This document shows, piece by piece, positions 54,045 through 62,548 of a stretch of 64,000 nt of DNA. A model generated the notes under the pieces. That model did no database searches. It was not told the DNA's origin and worked only from the letters and a program-made list of their open reading frames with translations. Each line of letters starts with the position of its first letter. Position 1 is the first letter of the stretch. Source of the stretch: JOPF136 sp035541255 (GTDB lineage: Bacteria > Acidobacteriota > Terriglobia > Acidiferrales > UBA7541); NCBI GenBank assembly GCA_035541255.1, contig DATKNR010000030.1, forward strand, positions 7,014-71,013, in the 5' to 3' direction. The position numbers and the translations under genes were made by a program.

Positions 54045-55034
54045 CTAACCTGCGGTCAGTTCCGAGAATTTGTTCAGGTCTATATTTCCGCCGCTCACCA
54101 CCGCCACTACTTTTCCGCTTCCGCATTTCCCGCTGAGCGCCGCGGCCACCGCGCATGCTCCCGCGCCTTCCGCGATCACGTGGGTGCGTTCCGCCACAAT
54201 CCGCATCGCCCCGCGAATTTCGTCCAGAGTCGTCACTACTGATCCCGCCAGCAGGTGATGCGCCAGGGCCCACATCCGCGGGAACACACTTTTCCCTCCG
54301 CTGCCGTCCACGAAGCTCGGCTTCCAGTTCGGGAACGTCTCCGCCGATCCTTTGGAGAATGAATAAGCCAGCGGCCACGCAGTTTCAGGCTCCGCTCCGT
54401 ACACTTTCACTCCCGGCTTTCGCGTCTCCATTGCCGCCGCGATTCCGCAGGTCAGCCCGCCTCCCCCGAACGCCGCAACAACCGCATCCACATCAGGCAG
54501 GTCTTCCAGGATCTCCAGCCCGCACGAGGCATTGCCGGCGATGAACTCATCGTCCTCGAACGGATGCACCATCGTTCCCGTCATCGCCGGATGGCGCCTC
54601 TCGCCCAGTGCCTTCCAGCATTCGTCGAATGGCGCCTTCACGATTTCCGCCCCCAGCCGCCGGATGGCGTCCAATTTGGTAGCTGGAGCCGTGTCCATCA
54701 CCAGCACGCTCGCCCGCACTCCCGCCTTCTTCGCCGCCAATGCAACTCCCTGCGCCGCATTTCCCGCACTCACTGTCCACACGCCCAGCGCACGCTGCTC
54801 CGGCGGCAGCAGCCGCACCTGGTTGTACGCCCCGCGAATTTTGAACGAGCCGATCGGCTGCAGGCTTTCCAGCTTCAAGTAAATCTCCGCAGGTGCGTCC
54901 GCGTAATTCAGCCGCACCAGCGGCGTCCGCACCGCCGCCTCGTACACATGCAGCCGGGCGTCCTCGATCATCTCCTGCGGAATCGTTCGCCGCTCGGACC
55001 TCTCCAGGCTTGATGCCATTGTTATGGTGCTCAT
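54045..55034 (-). CDS. Threonine/serine dehydratase-like PLP enzyme
   Basis: A 329-residue fold-type II PLP enzyme. The PLP lysine is in QPIGSFKIRGAYNQV, the phosphate-binding loop is AAFGGGGLTCG, and the family SAGNAAQGVA motif is present. There is no C-terminal ACT regulatory domain, so it resembles the catabolic or serine-racemase-like group. It deaminates threonine or serine to the 2-oxo acid. ATG 55034 is chosen without a good RBS; ATG 55019 is possible. It lies 25 nt after the hydrolase gene stop on the same strand. Confidence 0.87.
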   Translation of the reverse strand: MSTITMASSLERSERRTIPQEMIEDARLHVYEAAVRTPLVRLNYADAPAEIYLKLESLQPIGSFKIRGAYNQVRLLPPEQRALGVWTVSAGNAAQGVALAAKKAGVRASVLVMDTAPATKLDAIRRLGAEIVKAPFDECWKALGERRHPAMTGTMVHPFEDDEFIAGNASCGLEILEDLPDVDAVVAAFGGGGLTCGIAAAMETRKPGVKVYGAEPETAWPLAYSFSKGSAETFPNWKPSFVDGSGGKSVFPRMWALAHHLLAGSVVTTLDEIRGAMRIVAERTHVIAEGAGACAVAAALSGKCGSGKVVAVVSGGNIDLNKFSELTAG

Positions 55035-55059
55035 CAAAATCCGTGTGAACTCGGCGGTG

Positions 55060-55863
55060 CTAGTTTTGGTCCCCAGACGCGTCGATTTCCGTTTGGGCCC
55101 GCCCCATCCCGCGCGGCTCGGGAATCGAAGAGTCCGGCAGACTGTGAATGCTCAGCCGGGAATTTATCAGTGTGTCGGCGCGGTCCCACACCTGATCGTC
55201 GACCTCGATCGCGCAGTGTGGTTTTGTAAACCAGCGGTTGTACCAGGGATATCCCGGACATGCTCCGGGTTTGTATTCGAGCCGGATGTTGCCCAGAATT
55301 TGCGTGCGTTGTGGGTCGGCCGCCCTGATTTCCTTCCGGCCATGCAGCCATCCATCGCTTTGGTAGAAGTTGATGGCCTGCTTTACGTTCGGCGGGATAA
55401 CCGAGTCTTCCTCTCCCCGCTTGTGCACGCTGTCCACCTGAATCGTCAGAAGGATGGGAATGCCATCCTTCCCCAACTCCTTTGCCAGGTGTACGGTTTC
55501 CGAACCTCCCCAGCTATGACCGAAGAGCACGATTCGCGCGCTTTGCTTTTCCAAATCCGAAAGGCTTCCGTCATGGTCTGAGTCCAGCCGGCGTTCGATT
55601 TCCGTTCGCGCCTCCCGCCAGTGATGGTTTTCGAACACAGCTACGAAGGCGCCCACCGGTAGTTCGCGCCGGATGCGATCCGCAAACTGCACCACTCCAT
55701 GCACCCGGTCATCTTGATGCACGAATCCGCCGACAATCCCGATCACCATTGCCTTCGGCATCTCCTTCCCGGCTCGGGACTCCACCGGGACGTGCTGGGT
55801 GGCCCCCGCGCAGAGCGCGAGTGCCAGCAAGCCAGCGAAGATCGTGCACGCTGCAGTCCTCAT
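55060..55863 (-). CDS. Exported alpha/beta hydrolase with EF-hand loop
   Basis: A 267-residue protein with an N-terminal signal sequence (CTIFAGLLALALCAGATQ). The nucleophile elbow is LFGHSWGG (Ser117). Just before it, residues 94-105 (DSDHDGSLSDLE) form a canonical 12-residue EF-hand calcium loop with Asp at 1, 3, 5 and Glu at 12. Such a loop inside a hydrolase fold suggests calcium stabilisation in the periplasm. The substrate is unknown. It precedes the dehydratase gene in a probable two-gene operon. Confidence 0.75.
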   Translation of the reverse strand: MRTAACTIFAGLLALALCAGATQHVPVESRAGKEMPKAMVIGIVGGFVHQDDRVHGVVQFADRIRRELPVGAFVAVFENHHWREARTEIERRLDSDHDGSLSDLEKQSARIVLFGHSWGGSETVHLAKELGKDGIPILLTIQVDSVHKRGEEDSVIPPNVKQAINFYQSDGWLHGRKEIRAADPQRTQILGNIRLEYKPGACPGYPWYNRWFTKPHCAIEVDDQVWDRADTLINSRLSIHSLPDSSIPEPRGMGRAQTEIDASGDQN

Positions 55864-56041
55864 CCGCTCACTCGCAGATCCCGCTCATGGTATGGGGAAG
55901 CCCACACCGAGTCAATTTCCGAATCGTCGGACCAGCGGGCAATTTGATGTCCCACGAATCGCCCCGCCGGTTGAGCGAGCGCTGCGGCGTGTGCAAAGAT
56001 TCGAGTGCCCGATTGTCTCCCAGAGCATCGAAAGGAATGCC

Positions 56042-56773
56042 ATGGCCCGGTCTCTGGACTCCAACTCGCCACCGAGAGTGGTTTTGGTCGCGGGCGGCAC
56101 GGGCGGCCTCGGCCGAGCGGTGTGTCTGGCGTTTCTCGAGCAAAACGCGCGTGTGATTGCCACCTACCGCAGAGAAGACGAATTCCGCACCCTGAAATCC
56201 GCAGCCGGCGCCCGCGCCTCTTCTCTCGAAGGCTCCTCCCTTGACGTCACGGACGAAACTGCCGTTACCGCTCTCATCGATTCGGTCGTTTCCACTCGTG
56301 GCCGCCTGGATGTGCTCGTCAACGCTGTCGGCGGCTATGCCGGCGGCAGCAAACTATGGGAGCTTGATACGAAGGTCTTCGATCAAATGCTCTCGCTAAA
56401 CCTCCGTTCAGGCTACGCGCTGGCGCGCGCCGCGGTCCGCGTTATGTTGAAGCAGGGTAGCGGCGCCATCGTCAATGTCGCAGCCAAGGCTGCCTTCGAT
56501 CATGGCGCCGGCGCAGCCGCCTACGCTGCTTCGAAGGCCGCAGCCGTCGCGCTCATGGATTCGCTCGCCGCAGACCTCAAGGGAACGGGCATCCGCGTCA
56601 ATTCCGTCCTGCCCAGCATTATCGACACGGAAGCAAATCGCCGCGCCATGCCCCATGCCGACTTTTCCAGATGGCCGAAGCCCGAAGATATCGCCCGTGT
56701 CATCCTGTATCTTTCGAGCGACGCCGCCTCGGTCGTTCACGGCGCCGCCGTCCCGGTCTACGGCGAAAGCTGA
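56042..56773 (+). CDS. Short-chain dehydrogenase/reductase
   Basis: A 243-residue classical SDR from ATG 56042 with AAAGGAATGCC upstream. The nucleotide loop VVLVAGGTGGLGRAV, the NAVGG motif (NNAG equivalent) and the active-site YAASK are present, but the Ser of the triad region reads NVAAKAAF rather than the usual NVSS, so the catalytic Ser is not obvious. It likely reduces or oxidises a small carbonyl/alcohol. The pirin gene follows 57 nt downstream on the same strand. Confidence 0.85.
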   Translation: MARSLDSNSPPRVVLVAGGTGGLGRAVCLAFLEQNARVIATYRREDEFRTLKSAAGARASSLEGSSLDVTDETAVTALIDSVVSTRGRLDVLVNAVGGYAGGSKLWELDTKVFDQMLSLNLRSGYALARAAVRVMLKQGSGAIVNVAAKAAFDHGAGAAAYAASKAAAVALMDSLAADLKGTGIRVNSVLPSIIDTEANRRAMPHADFSRWPKPEDIARVILYLSSDAASVVHGAAVPVYGES

Positions 56774-56830
56774 CTGCCGGCGGAGAGTCTTGCAGGGCTT
56801 TGAATTTCGAGTTTCGCTCTTGGAGGTTCC

Positions 56831-57733
56831 ATGTCCATCCGTCCCGTTAAGCGCATCATCAAATCGAAGCCTACGCTGGAGGGCGCCGGAGTTCATCTCC
56901 GCCGCGCCTTCGGTTTCGGCAACACCAAAGAGTTCGATCCGTTCCTCCTCCTCGATGATTTCCGCAACGACGTGCCCGAGGACTATCTCGCCGGTTTTCC
57001 CTGGCACCCCCATCGCGGCATCGAAACGATCACCTACGTCCTTGCCGGCACCGTCGAGCACGGCGACAGCATCGGCAATCGCGGCACCATCGCCGCTGGC
57101 GACGTGCAGTGGATGACGGCCGGCAGCGGCATCATTCACCAGGAAATGCCCAAGGGGGACGCCGCCGGCCGTATGCACGGCTTTCAGCTCTGGGCCAATT
57201 TGCCCTCCGCGCTCAAAATGACTAAGCCGCGTTACCAGGAAGTGAAAGCCGCCGAAATTCCCGTGATTACGGACGACGACGGCACTCACGTCCGCATCGT
57301 CTGCGGAAAATTCTGGGGCAAATCCGGTCCTGTGGAAGGCGTCGCCGCCGATCCGCTCTATCTGGACGTTTCGGTCGCTCCTGGCCGACGCAAAACTCTG
57401 CCCATTGAAACCACGCGCCATGCCTTCGCCTACGTCTTTTCCGGCGCCGGAAAATTCTGCAACTCTTCCGAGCCGCTTGCCGTTCCCACCGAGCCCGTTG
57501 GCTGGCTCGACACCGCTCCGCCCTCGGACGTGGAGAACCGCTCGCTCGTCCTCTTCGATTCCGGCGATGAACTCACCGTGCAGGCCGGCGACGATGGGAT
57601 TCGATTTCTGCTTTGCTCCGGCAAGCCGCTCGAAGAACCGGTCGCCTGGTACGGCCCCATCGTCATGAACACTCAGGAAGAACTCCGCCAGGCCTTCACC
57701 GAACTCGACCGCGGCACCTTTCTGAAGAAGTAG
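56831..57733 (+). CDS. Pirin family bicupin protein
   Basis: A 300-residue protein with TTGGAGGTTCC before the ATG. The N-terminal cupin carries FPWHPHRGIETITYVLAG and DVQWMTAGSGIIHQEMP, the pirin metal-binding motifs (His-x-His and a later His/Glu). The C-terminal cupin is more divergent. Bacterial pirins act as quercetin dioxygenases or as redox regulators, including by binding pyruvate dehydrogenase E1. It is notable that the next gene is a PDH E1. Confidence 0.9.
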   Translation: MSIRPVKRIIKSKPTLEGAGVHLRRAFGFGNTKEFDPFLLLDDFRNDVPEDYLAGFPWHPHRGIETITYVLAGTVEHGDSIGNRGTIAAGDVQWMTAGSGIIHQEMPKGDAAGRMHGFQLWANLPSALKMTKPRYQEVKAAEIPVITDDDGTHVRIVCGKFWGKSGPVEGVAADPLYLDVSVAPGRRKTLPIETTRHAFAYVFSGAGKFCNSSEPLAVPTEPVGWLDTAPPSDVENRSLVLFDSGDELTVQAGDDGIRFLLCSGKPLEEPVAWYGPIVMNTQEELRQAFTELDRGTFLKK

Positions 57734-57914
57734 CACAGGCATTTCTGCCTCTAAGCCTCTCAGCAGCGCGAAACGTGCGATCCGCTCAGATTCGTGCCAT
57801 CGCTCAACTCCATCCGCGCAAACGAATCCACGGCTGCACTCCATCCCGCTTTGTCCTCGCAGGCCAATTGCGGCTATACTACGGTTGATTCGGGGACAAC
57901 GCCCTACGACGGAG

Positions 57915-60644
57915 ATGAATTCTGCGGGTGTCCCTGAATGGAAAGTTGGGGGAATGGGCACGATCACGAATCACGTCACCAATGGCCGCCACGCGGCCGA
58001 GCAGGATCCGGAGCTTCGCGAGTGGGTCGAATCTTTCGAAGCCCTGGTGGAAGAAAGCGGGCCCGAACGAGCCGCCCAGATTCTCGACCAGCTCCGCGCT
58101 CACGCCGAGCGCACGGGCATCCCGCTCCACTTCTCCGCCAACACACCCTACGTCAACACGATTCCCTACGACCGTCAGCCGCCTTTTCCCGGCGATCAGG
58201 AAATCGAGCGGCGCATCAAGAGCATTATCCGCTGGAACGCTCTGGCCATGGTCGTGCGCGCAAACCGCGTAGAGCACAACATTGGCGGCCACATCTCCAC
58301 CTACGCTTCCCAGGCCACGCTTTTTGAAGTCGGCTTCAATCATTTCTTCCGCGCGCGCAATCAGGACTCTGAAGGCGACCACGTTTTCTTCCAGGGACAC
58401 GCCGCGCCGGGTATTTATGCCCGCGCGTTTCTCGAGGGGCGCCTCACCGTTCATCAGCTCGAAAATTTCCGCCGCGAGCTCAAGCCGGAAGGCGGGCTTT
58501 CCTCCTATCCGCATCCCTGGCTCATGCCCGAATTCTGGCAATTTCCCACGGTTTCGATGGGCCTCAGCCCCATCATGGCCATTTACCAGGCCCGCTTTAA
58601 CCGTTACCTCGAAGATCGCGGCCTCAAGCCCCGCACCGATTCGAAGGTCTGGGCCTTCCTCGGCGATGGCGAAACGGACGAGCCCGAAGCTCTCGGCGCC
58701 ATCACTCTCGCCAGCCGCGAGCAGCTCGACAACCTCATCTTCGTCGTCAACTGTAACCTCCAGCGGCTCGACGGCCCTGTCCGCGGCAACGGAAAAATCA
58801 TCGCAGAGCTGGAAGCCATCTTCCGCGGCGCCGGATGGAACGTCATCAAGGTCATCTGGGGCAGCGACTGGGATTCCTTGCTCGAGCACGACGTGGAAGG
58901 CGTGCTCGTCAAGCGCATGGGAGAAGTTGTCGACGGCGAGTCGCAGAAATACGTAGTGGAGCCCGGTTCTTACACCCGTCAGCATTTCTTCGGCGCCGAT
59001 CCCCGCCTGCTCAAGCTCGTCGAGCACCTCTCCGACGAACAGATACGCCGCCTCCGCCTCGGCGGCCATGATCCGCGCAAAATGCACGCCGCTTACAAGG
59101 CCGCCGTCGAACATCGCGACTCACCTACCGTCGTTCTCGCCCGCACCATCAAAGGCTACGGCCTCGGCGAAGCCGGCGAAGGACGCAACATTACCCATCA
59201 GCAGAAGAAATTGAACGAAGACGAGCTGCGTGAATTCCGCTCCCGCTTCGGCATTCCCATCCGCGATGAAGACGTCGCCGAAGCACCCTTCTACCGCCCG
59301 CCGGAAAACAGCCCGGAAATGCAGTACCTCCGCGCACGTCGCCAGGAGCTCGGCGGCTTCGTGCCTCAGCGCGCCGTCCTCGCGCCGCCCATCAAGGCCA
59401 ATCTCGGCGAGCTCTTCAAGGAATTCGAGGCCGGCAGCGACAATCGCGAAGTCTCCACCACCATGGCGTTTGTCGGCATGCTCCGCAAGCTCATGCGCGA
59501 CCCGGAAATCGGCAAGCTCGTCGTGCCCATCGTTCCGGACGAGGCCCGCACCTTCGGCATGGAGTCGCTCTTCCGCCAGGTCGGCATCTATGCCCATGGC
59601 GGCCAGAAGTACGAGCCCGTAGACGTTCACACGCTGCTCTATTACAAGGAAGCTGTCGAAGGCCAGATTCTCGAGGAGGGCATCACCGAAGCGGGCTCCA
59701 TCAGCTCGTTTACCGCCGCGGGCACCGCCTATGCCACGCACGGCATCAATACGATTCCGTTCTTCATCTTCTATTCCATGTTCGGCCTCCAGCGCATCGG
59801 CGACCTCGTGTGGGCCGCCGCGGACATGAGCGCTCGCGGCTTCCTGCTCGGCGGCACTTCCGGGCGAACCACTCTCGCCGGCGAGGGACTCCAGCACCAG
59901 GACGGCAACAGCCACATCCTCGCGCTTCCCGTCCCCAATTTGCGCGCCTACGATCCCGCCTTCGCCTACGAGATCGCCGCCATCCTCCAGGACGGTATCC
60001 ATCGCATGTACCGCGATGGCGAGCGCATTTTCTACTACATCACTGTCATGAACGAGCCGTACACCATGCCGCCAATGCCCGCCGGCTCACGCGAAGGAAT
60101 CCTCCGCGGCATCTACAAGGTCTCGCCGGCCACCAGCAAGAAATCCAAGCTGCGCGCGCAGGTGCTGGGCAGTGGCGCCATCCTCACGGAAGCGCTCAAG
60201 GCCCAAGAGCTTCTCTCCGGCCAGTTCGGAGTTGCCGTCGACGTTTGGAGCGTCACCAGTTACAAGGAGCTCTACCGCGACGCCATGGACGCAGACCGCG
60301 AAAATCTCCTGCATCCAGGCGCAAAGCCTCGTGTGCCCTACGTTACTTCGGCACTGGCCGGCGCTCCAGGTCCTATCATCGCCGCCAGCGATTATCTGAA
60401 GGCCCTGCCGTTGATGGTTTCCAAGTGGATGCCGCGCCAGCCCGTCGTGCTTGGCACGGACGGTTTTGGCCGCAGCGACACGCGCGCCGCCCTCCGCCAT
60501 CACTTTGAAGTGGATGCCCCCGCCATTGCGCTCGCGGTTCTCGTCGAACTCCATCGCGAGGGCCAGGTGGATGCCGCTACGGTTCAGCGCGCCTTCAAGG
60601 AACTGGAAATCGATCCATCGCGGCCCAATCCCGTTACTGCCTGA
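57915..60644 (+). CDS. aceE: Pyruvate dehydrogenase E1 component (homodimeric)
   Basis: A 909-residue enzyme of normal length for AceE. The start may be ATG 57915 or ATG 57954; both have purine-rich but poorly spaced upstream sequence. DPELREWVESFEALVEESGP at the N-terminus, the thiamine diphosphate motif LGDGETDEPEALGAI followed by NLIFVVNCNLQRLDGPVRGN, and the C-terminal VLGTDGFGRSDTRAALRHHF identify it. It decarboxylates pyruvate and acetylates the E2 lipoyl group. No E2 or E3 gene is adjacent. The pirin gene lies 180 nt upstream. Confidence 0.95.
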   Translation: MNSAGVPEWKVGGMGTITNHVTNGRHAAEQDPELREWVESFEALVEESGPERAAQILDQLRAHAERTGIPLHFSANTPYVNTIPYDRQPPFPGDQEIERRIKSIIRWNALAMVVRANRVEHNIGGHISTYASQATLFEVGFNHFFRARNQDSEGDHVFFQGHAAPGIYARAFLEGRLTVHQLENFRRELKPEGGLSSYPHPWLMPEFWQFPTVSMGLSPIMAIYQARFNRYLEDRGLKPRTDSKVWAFLGDGETDEPEALGAITLASREQLDNLIFVVNCNLQRLDGPVRGNGKIIAELEAIFRGAGWNVIKVIWGSDWDSLLEHDVEGVLVKRMGEVVDGESQKYVVEPGSYTRQHFFGADPRLLKLVEHLSDEQIRRLRLGGHDPRKMHAAYKAAVEHRDSPTVVLARTIKGYGLGEAGEGRNITHQQKKLNEDELREFRSRFGIPIRDEDVAEAPFYRPPENSPEMQYLRARRQELGGFVPQRAVLAPPIKANLGELFKEFEAGSDNREVSTTMAFVGMLRKLMRDPEIGKLVVPIVPDEARTFGMESLFRQVGIYAHGGQKYEPVDVHTLLYYKEAVEGQILEEGITEAGSISSFTAAGTAYATHGINTIPFFIFYSMFGLQRIGDLVWAAADMSARGFLLGGTSGRTTLAGEGLQHQDGNSHILALPVPNLRAYDPAFAYEIAAILQDGIHRMYRDGERIFYYITVMNEPYTMPPMPAGSREGILRGIYKVSPATSKKSKLRAQVLGSGAILTEALKAQELLSGQFGVAVDVWSVTSYKELYRDAMDADRENLLHPGAKPRVPYVTSALAGAPGPIIAASDYLKALPLMVSKWMPRQPVVLGTDGFGRSDTRAALRHHFEVDAPAIALAVLVELHREGQVDAATVQRAFKELEIDPSRPNPVTA

Positions 60645-60708
60645 GTGGCGTGGGCATTCAAGCCCGCGTGATTTTCCCAGGCAGCCTCCAATTCCAAGCC
60701 GCGCCGGG

Positions 60709-61998
60709 CTAACGCGTCGCCAGCTCGCCGAGCGCTTCCAGCAGCCGGTCTACCTCTTCCGCCGTGTTGTAATGCACCAGTCCGATGCGCAGCAGGCCCC
60801 CGTCGCCTTCCACTCCCAGCCGCTCCGTCAGATTCACTGCGTAGTAGTTCCCGTCCCATGTGAAGATTCCGCGATCGCCGAGATACGAAGCGATTTTCGG
60901 CGGCTTCGCCCGGTCCATGCGGATGCCCACCGTCGGTACCCGCCAGTCGAACCGGGCCGGATCCCGGATACCGTAGAACGTCAGCCCGGGGATTTCCACG
61001 AGGCCAGCAATCAGTTTCCGCATCAGCGCGCTCTCGTACTCACGGATCACGCGATACGCCGCCAGAATCGCTTCCCGCCGGGCCGCTCCCGGCCCATCCG
61101 CAAGGTTCGGCAACGCGTGGCGCCCCACTCCCGCGATGTAGTTCACCGCCGCGGCTACTCCTGCGATTCCTTCGTGGCTCAGCGTCCCGGTTTCCCACCG
61201 GTCCGGCAGGTAATCCGGCGCCGGCCTCACTTTGTAGGGACGCAGCCGCTCCAGGTGTTCGCGTTTCCCGTACATCACTCCCATGTGCGGCCCGAAGAAT
61301 TTGTACGGCGAGCACGCTAGAAAGTCGCAGTCCAGCGCCCGCACGTCGATCGAACCGTGCGGCGCGTAGTGCACCGCGTCAACAAACGCGTAAGCGCCCA
61401 CCGCCCGCGCCAGCCGCACCGCTTCCGCCACGTGGTTGATCGTTCCCACCGCGTTCGCCGCGTATCCCACCGCCACCAGCTTTGTGCGGCCCGTGATTTT
61501 CTGGCGCAGGTCGTCCATGTCCAGCGTGCAATCCGCCACGTTTACGTCCGCCTGCCGCACTACGATTCCGTGTTCCTCGAGCGCCCTCCATGGCGCCACG
61601 TTGGCGTCGTGGTCCAGCGTCGTCACCACGATTTCGTCGCCGGCCTTCAGTTCACGCCCGATCGACCGCGACAGCGCAAACGTCAGCGTCGTCATGTTCT
61701 GACCGAAATACACCTCGTTCTGCTCACATCCCAGGAAGTCCGCCATGGCCTGATGTGCGCCAGCCAGCATCGCGTCCGTCTTTCGGCTGGTCAGGAACAT
61801 GCCCGCCGTGTTCGCGTTCTCGTGCAGCAAGTACTCGTACATCGCGTCGGCCACCTGCTTCGGCACCTGCGTGCCCGCGGGAGCATCCAAGAACGCGGCA
61901 GGATGCCCGTTCACGGTCATGCGTAGCGACGGGAATTGCGCGCGCACCCATCCCACGTCCAGGGTTGGGTGTGTGTGATCGGAAGAACTGGCGGACAT
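60709..61998 (-). CDS. Cysteine desulfurase-like class V aminotransferase
   Basis: A 429-residue PLP enzyme. FLDAPAGTQVPKQV at the N-terminus, TTLDHDANVAPWRALEEHG, and the PLP lysine in ACSPYKFFGPHMGVMYG match the cysteine desulfurase-like (Csd) protein group. Unlike true IscS/SufS, no catalytic Cys loop is apparent near the C-terminus. The reaction may be a desulfurase, lyase or epimerase reaction. It is convergent with aceE and stands alone. Confidence 0.88.
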   Translation of the reverse strand: MSASSSDHTHPTLDVGWVRAQFPSLRMTVNGHPAAFLDAPAGTQVPKQVADAMYEYLLHENANTAGMFLTSRKTDAMLAGAHQAMADFLGCEQNEVYFGQNMTTLTFALSRSIGRELKAGDEIVVTTLDHDANVAPWRALEEHGIVVRQADVNVADCTLDMDDLRQKITGRTKLVAVGYAANAVGTINHVAEAVRLARAVGAYAFVDAVHYAPHGSIDVRALDCDFLACSPYKFFGPHMGVMYGKREHLERLRPYKVRPAPDYLPDRWETGTLSHEGIAGVAAAVNYIAGVGRHALPNLADGPGAARREAILAAYRVIREYESALMRKLIAGLVEIPGLTFYGIRDPARFDWRVPTVGIRMDRAKPPKIASYLGDRGIFTWDGNYYAVNLTERLGVEGDGGLLRIGLVHYNTAEEVDRLLEALGELATR

Positions 61999-62160
61999 GG
62001 GTCTCCTGAATTGCCGGACCTTCCCGAAACGGGGTAGGTGCCCGCGATGCCCCCCAATGCCGCCTATCGCGGCTTAGAGCGGGCGCGCCTCGCCGGGCTG
62101 GAGCGCTGCGGTCGACTTCGGCGCTTTGCGGCCCCGCGGCCCTTCTCTGTGCGAAGGGCG

Positions 62161-62403
62161 TTAACGAAAGGATTTCTTTATTTTTTTCTGCAGCTTCTTC
62201 AGGTCTTTCTGTAGAGAGCTGACGGTCTTGTTCAGCTCCGAAATTCCCTTTTTCGCCCTGTCAATCCCGTCCTGCGCCGCCTCAGCGGCGGTACGCGCGG
62301 CGCTTTCCGCCGCGTCAGCCGCGGATCGCGCGGTGCTTTCCGCGCTGCCGATCGCGGAGCCGATCGACTTTGCGGCCTGGGACAAAGCGTTCTTTTTGGC
62401 CAT
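62161..62403 (-). CDS. Small Ala/Lys-rich helical protein
   Basis: An 80-residue protein from ATG 62403 with GGAGGAGAG upstream. After MAKKNALSQAAKSIGSAIG it has alanine-rich heptad-like repeats (AADAAESAARTAAEAAQ) and a Lys-rich amphipathic C-terminus (LQKDLKKLQKKIKKSF). It should form a long helix or coiled coil and is strongly basic at the end, perhaps binding nucleic acid or membrane. I recognise no family. The shared MAKK start with the micropeptides is probably chance. Confidence 0.65.
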   Translation of the reverse strand: MAKKNALSQAAKSIGSAIGSAESTARSAADAAESAARTAAEAAQDGIDRAKKGISELNKTVSSLQKDLKKLQKKIKKSFR

Positions 62404-62548
62404 TCTCTCCTCCACTTTCCTGCGCCGCCTGCTGCGGGCTGGCGCGGGCAGGTCCAGCGTCGCGTCATCCTAACCGCGCTGCGCCCACCCGTCAACGTGC
62501 CTCACGGGTTGGCTCCGGCTGCTCGATTCGGTAAGATGCCGTTGCCCG

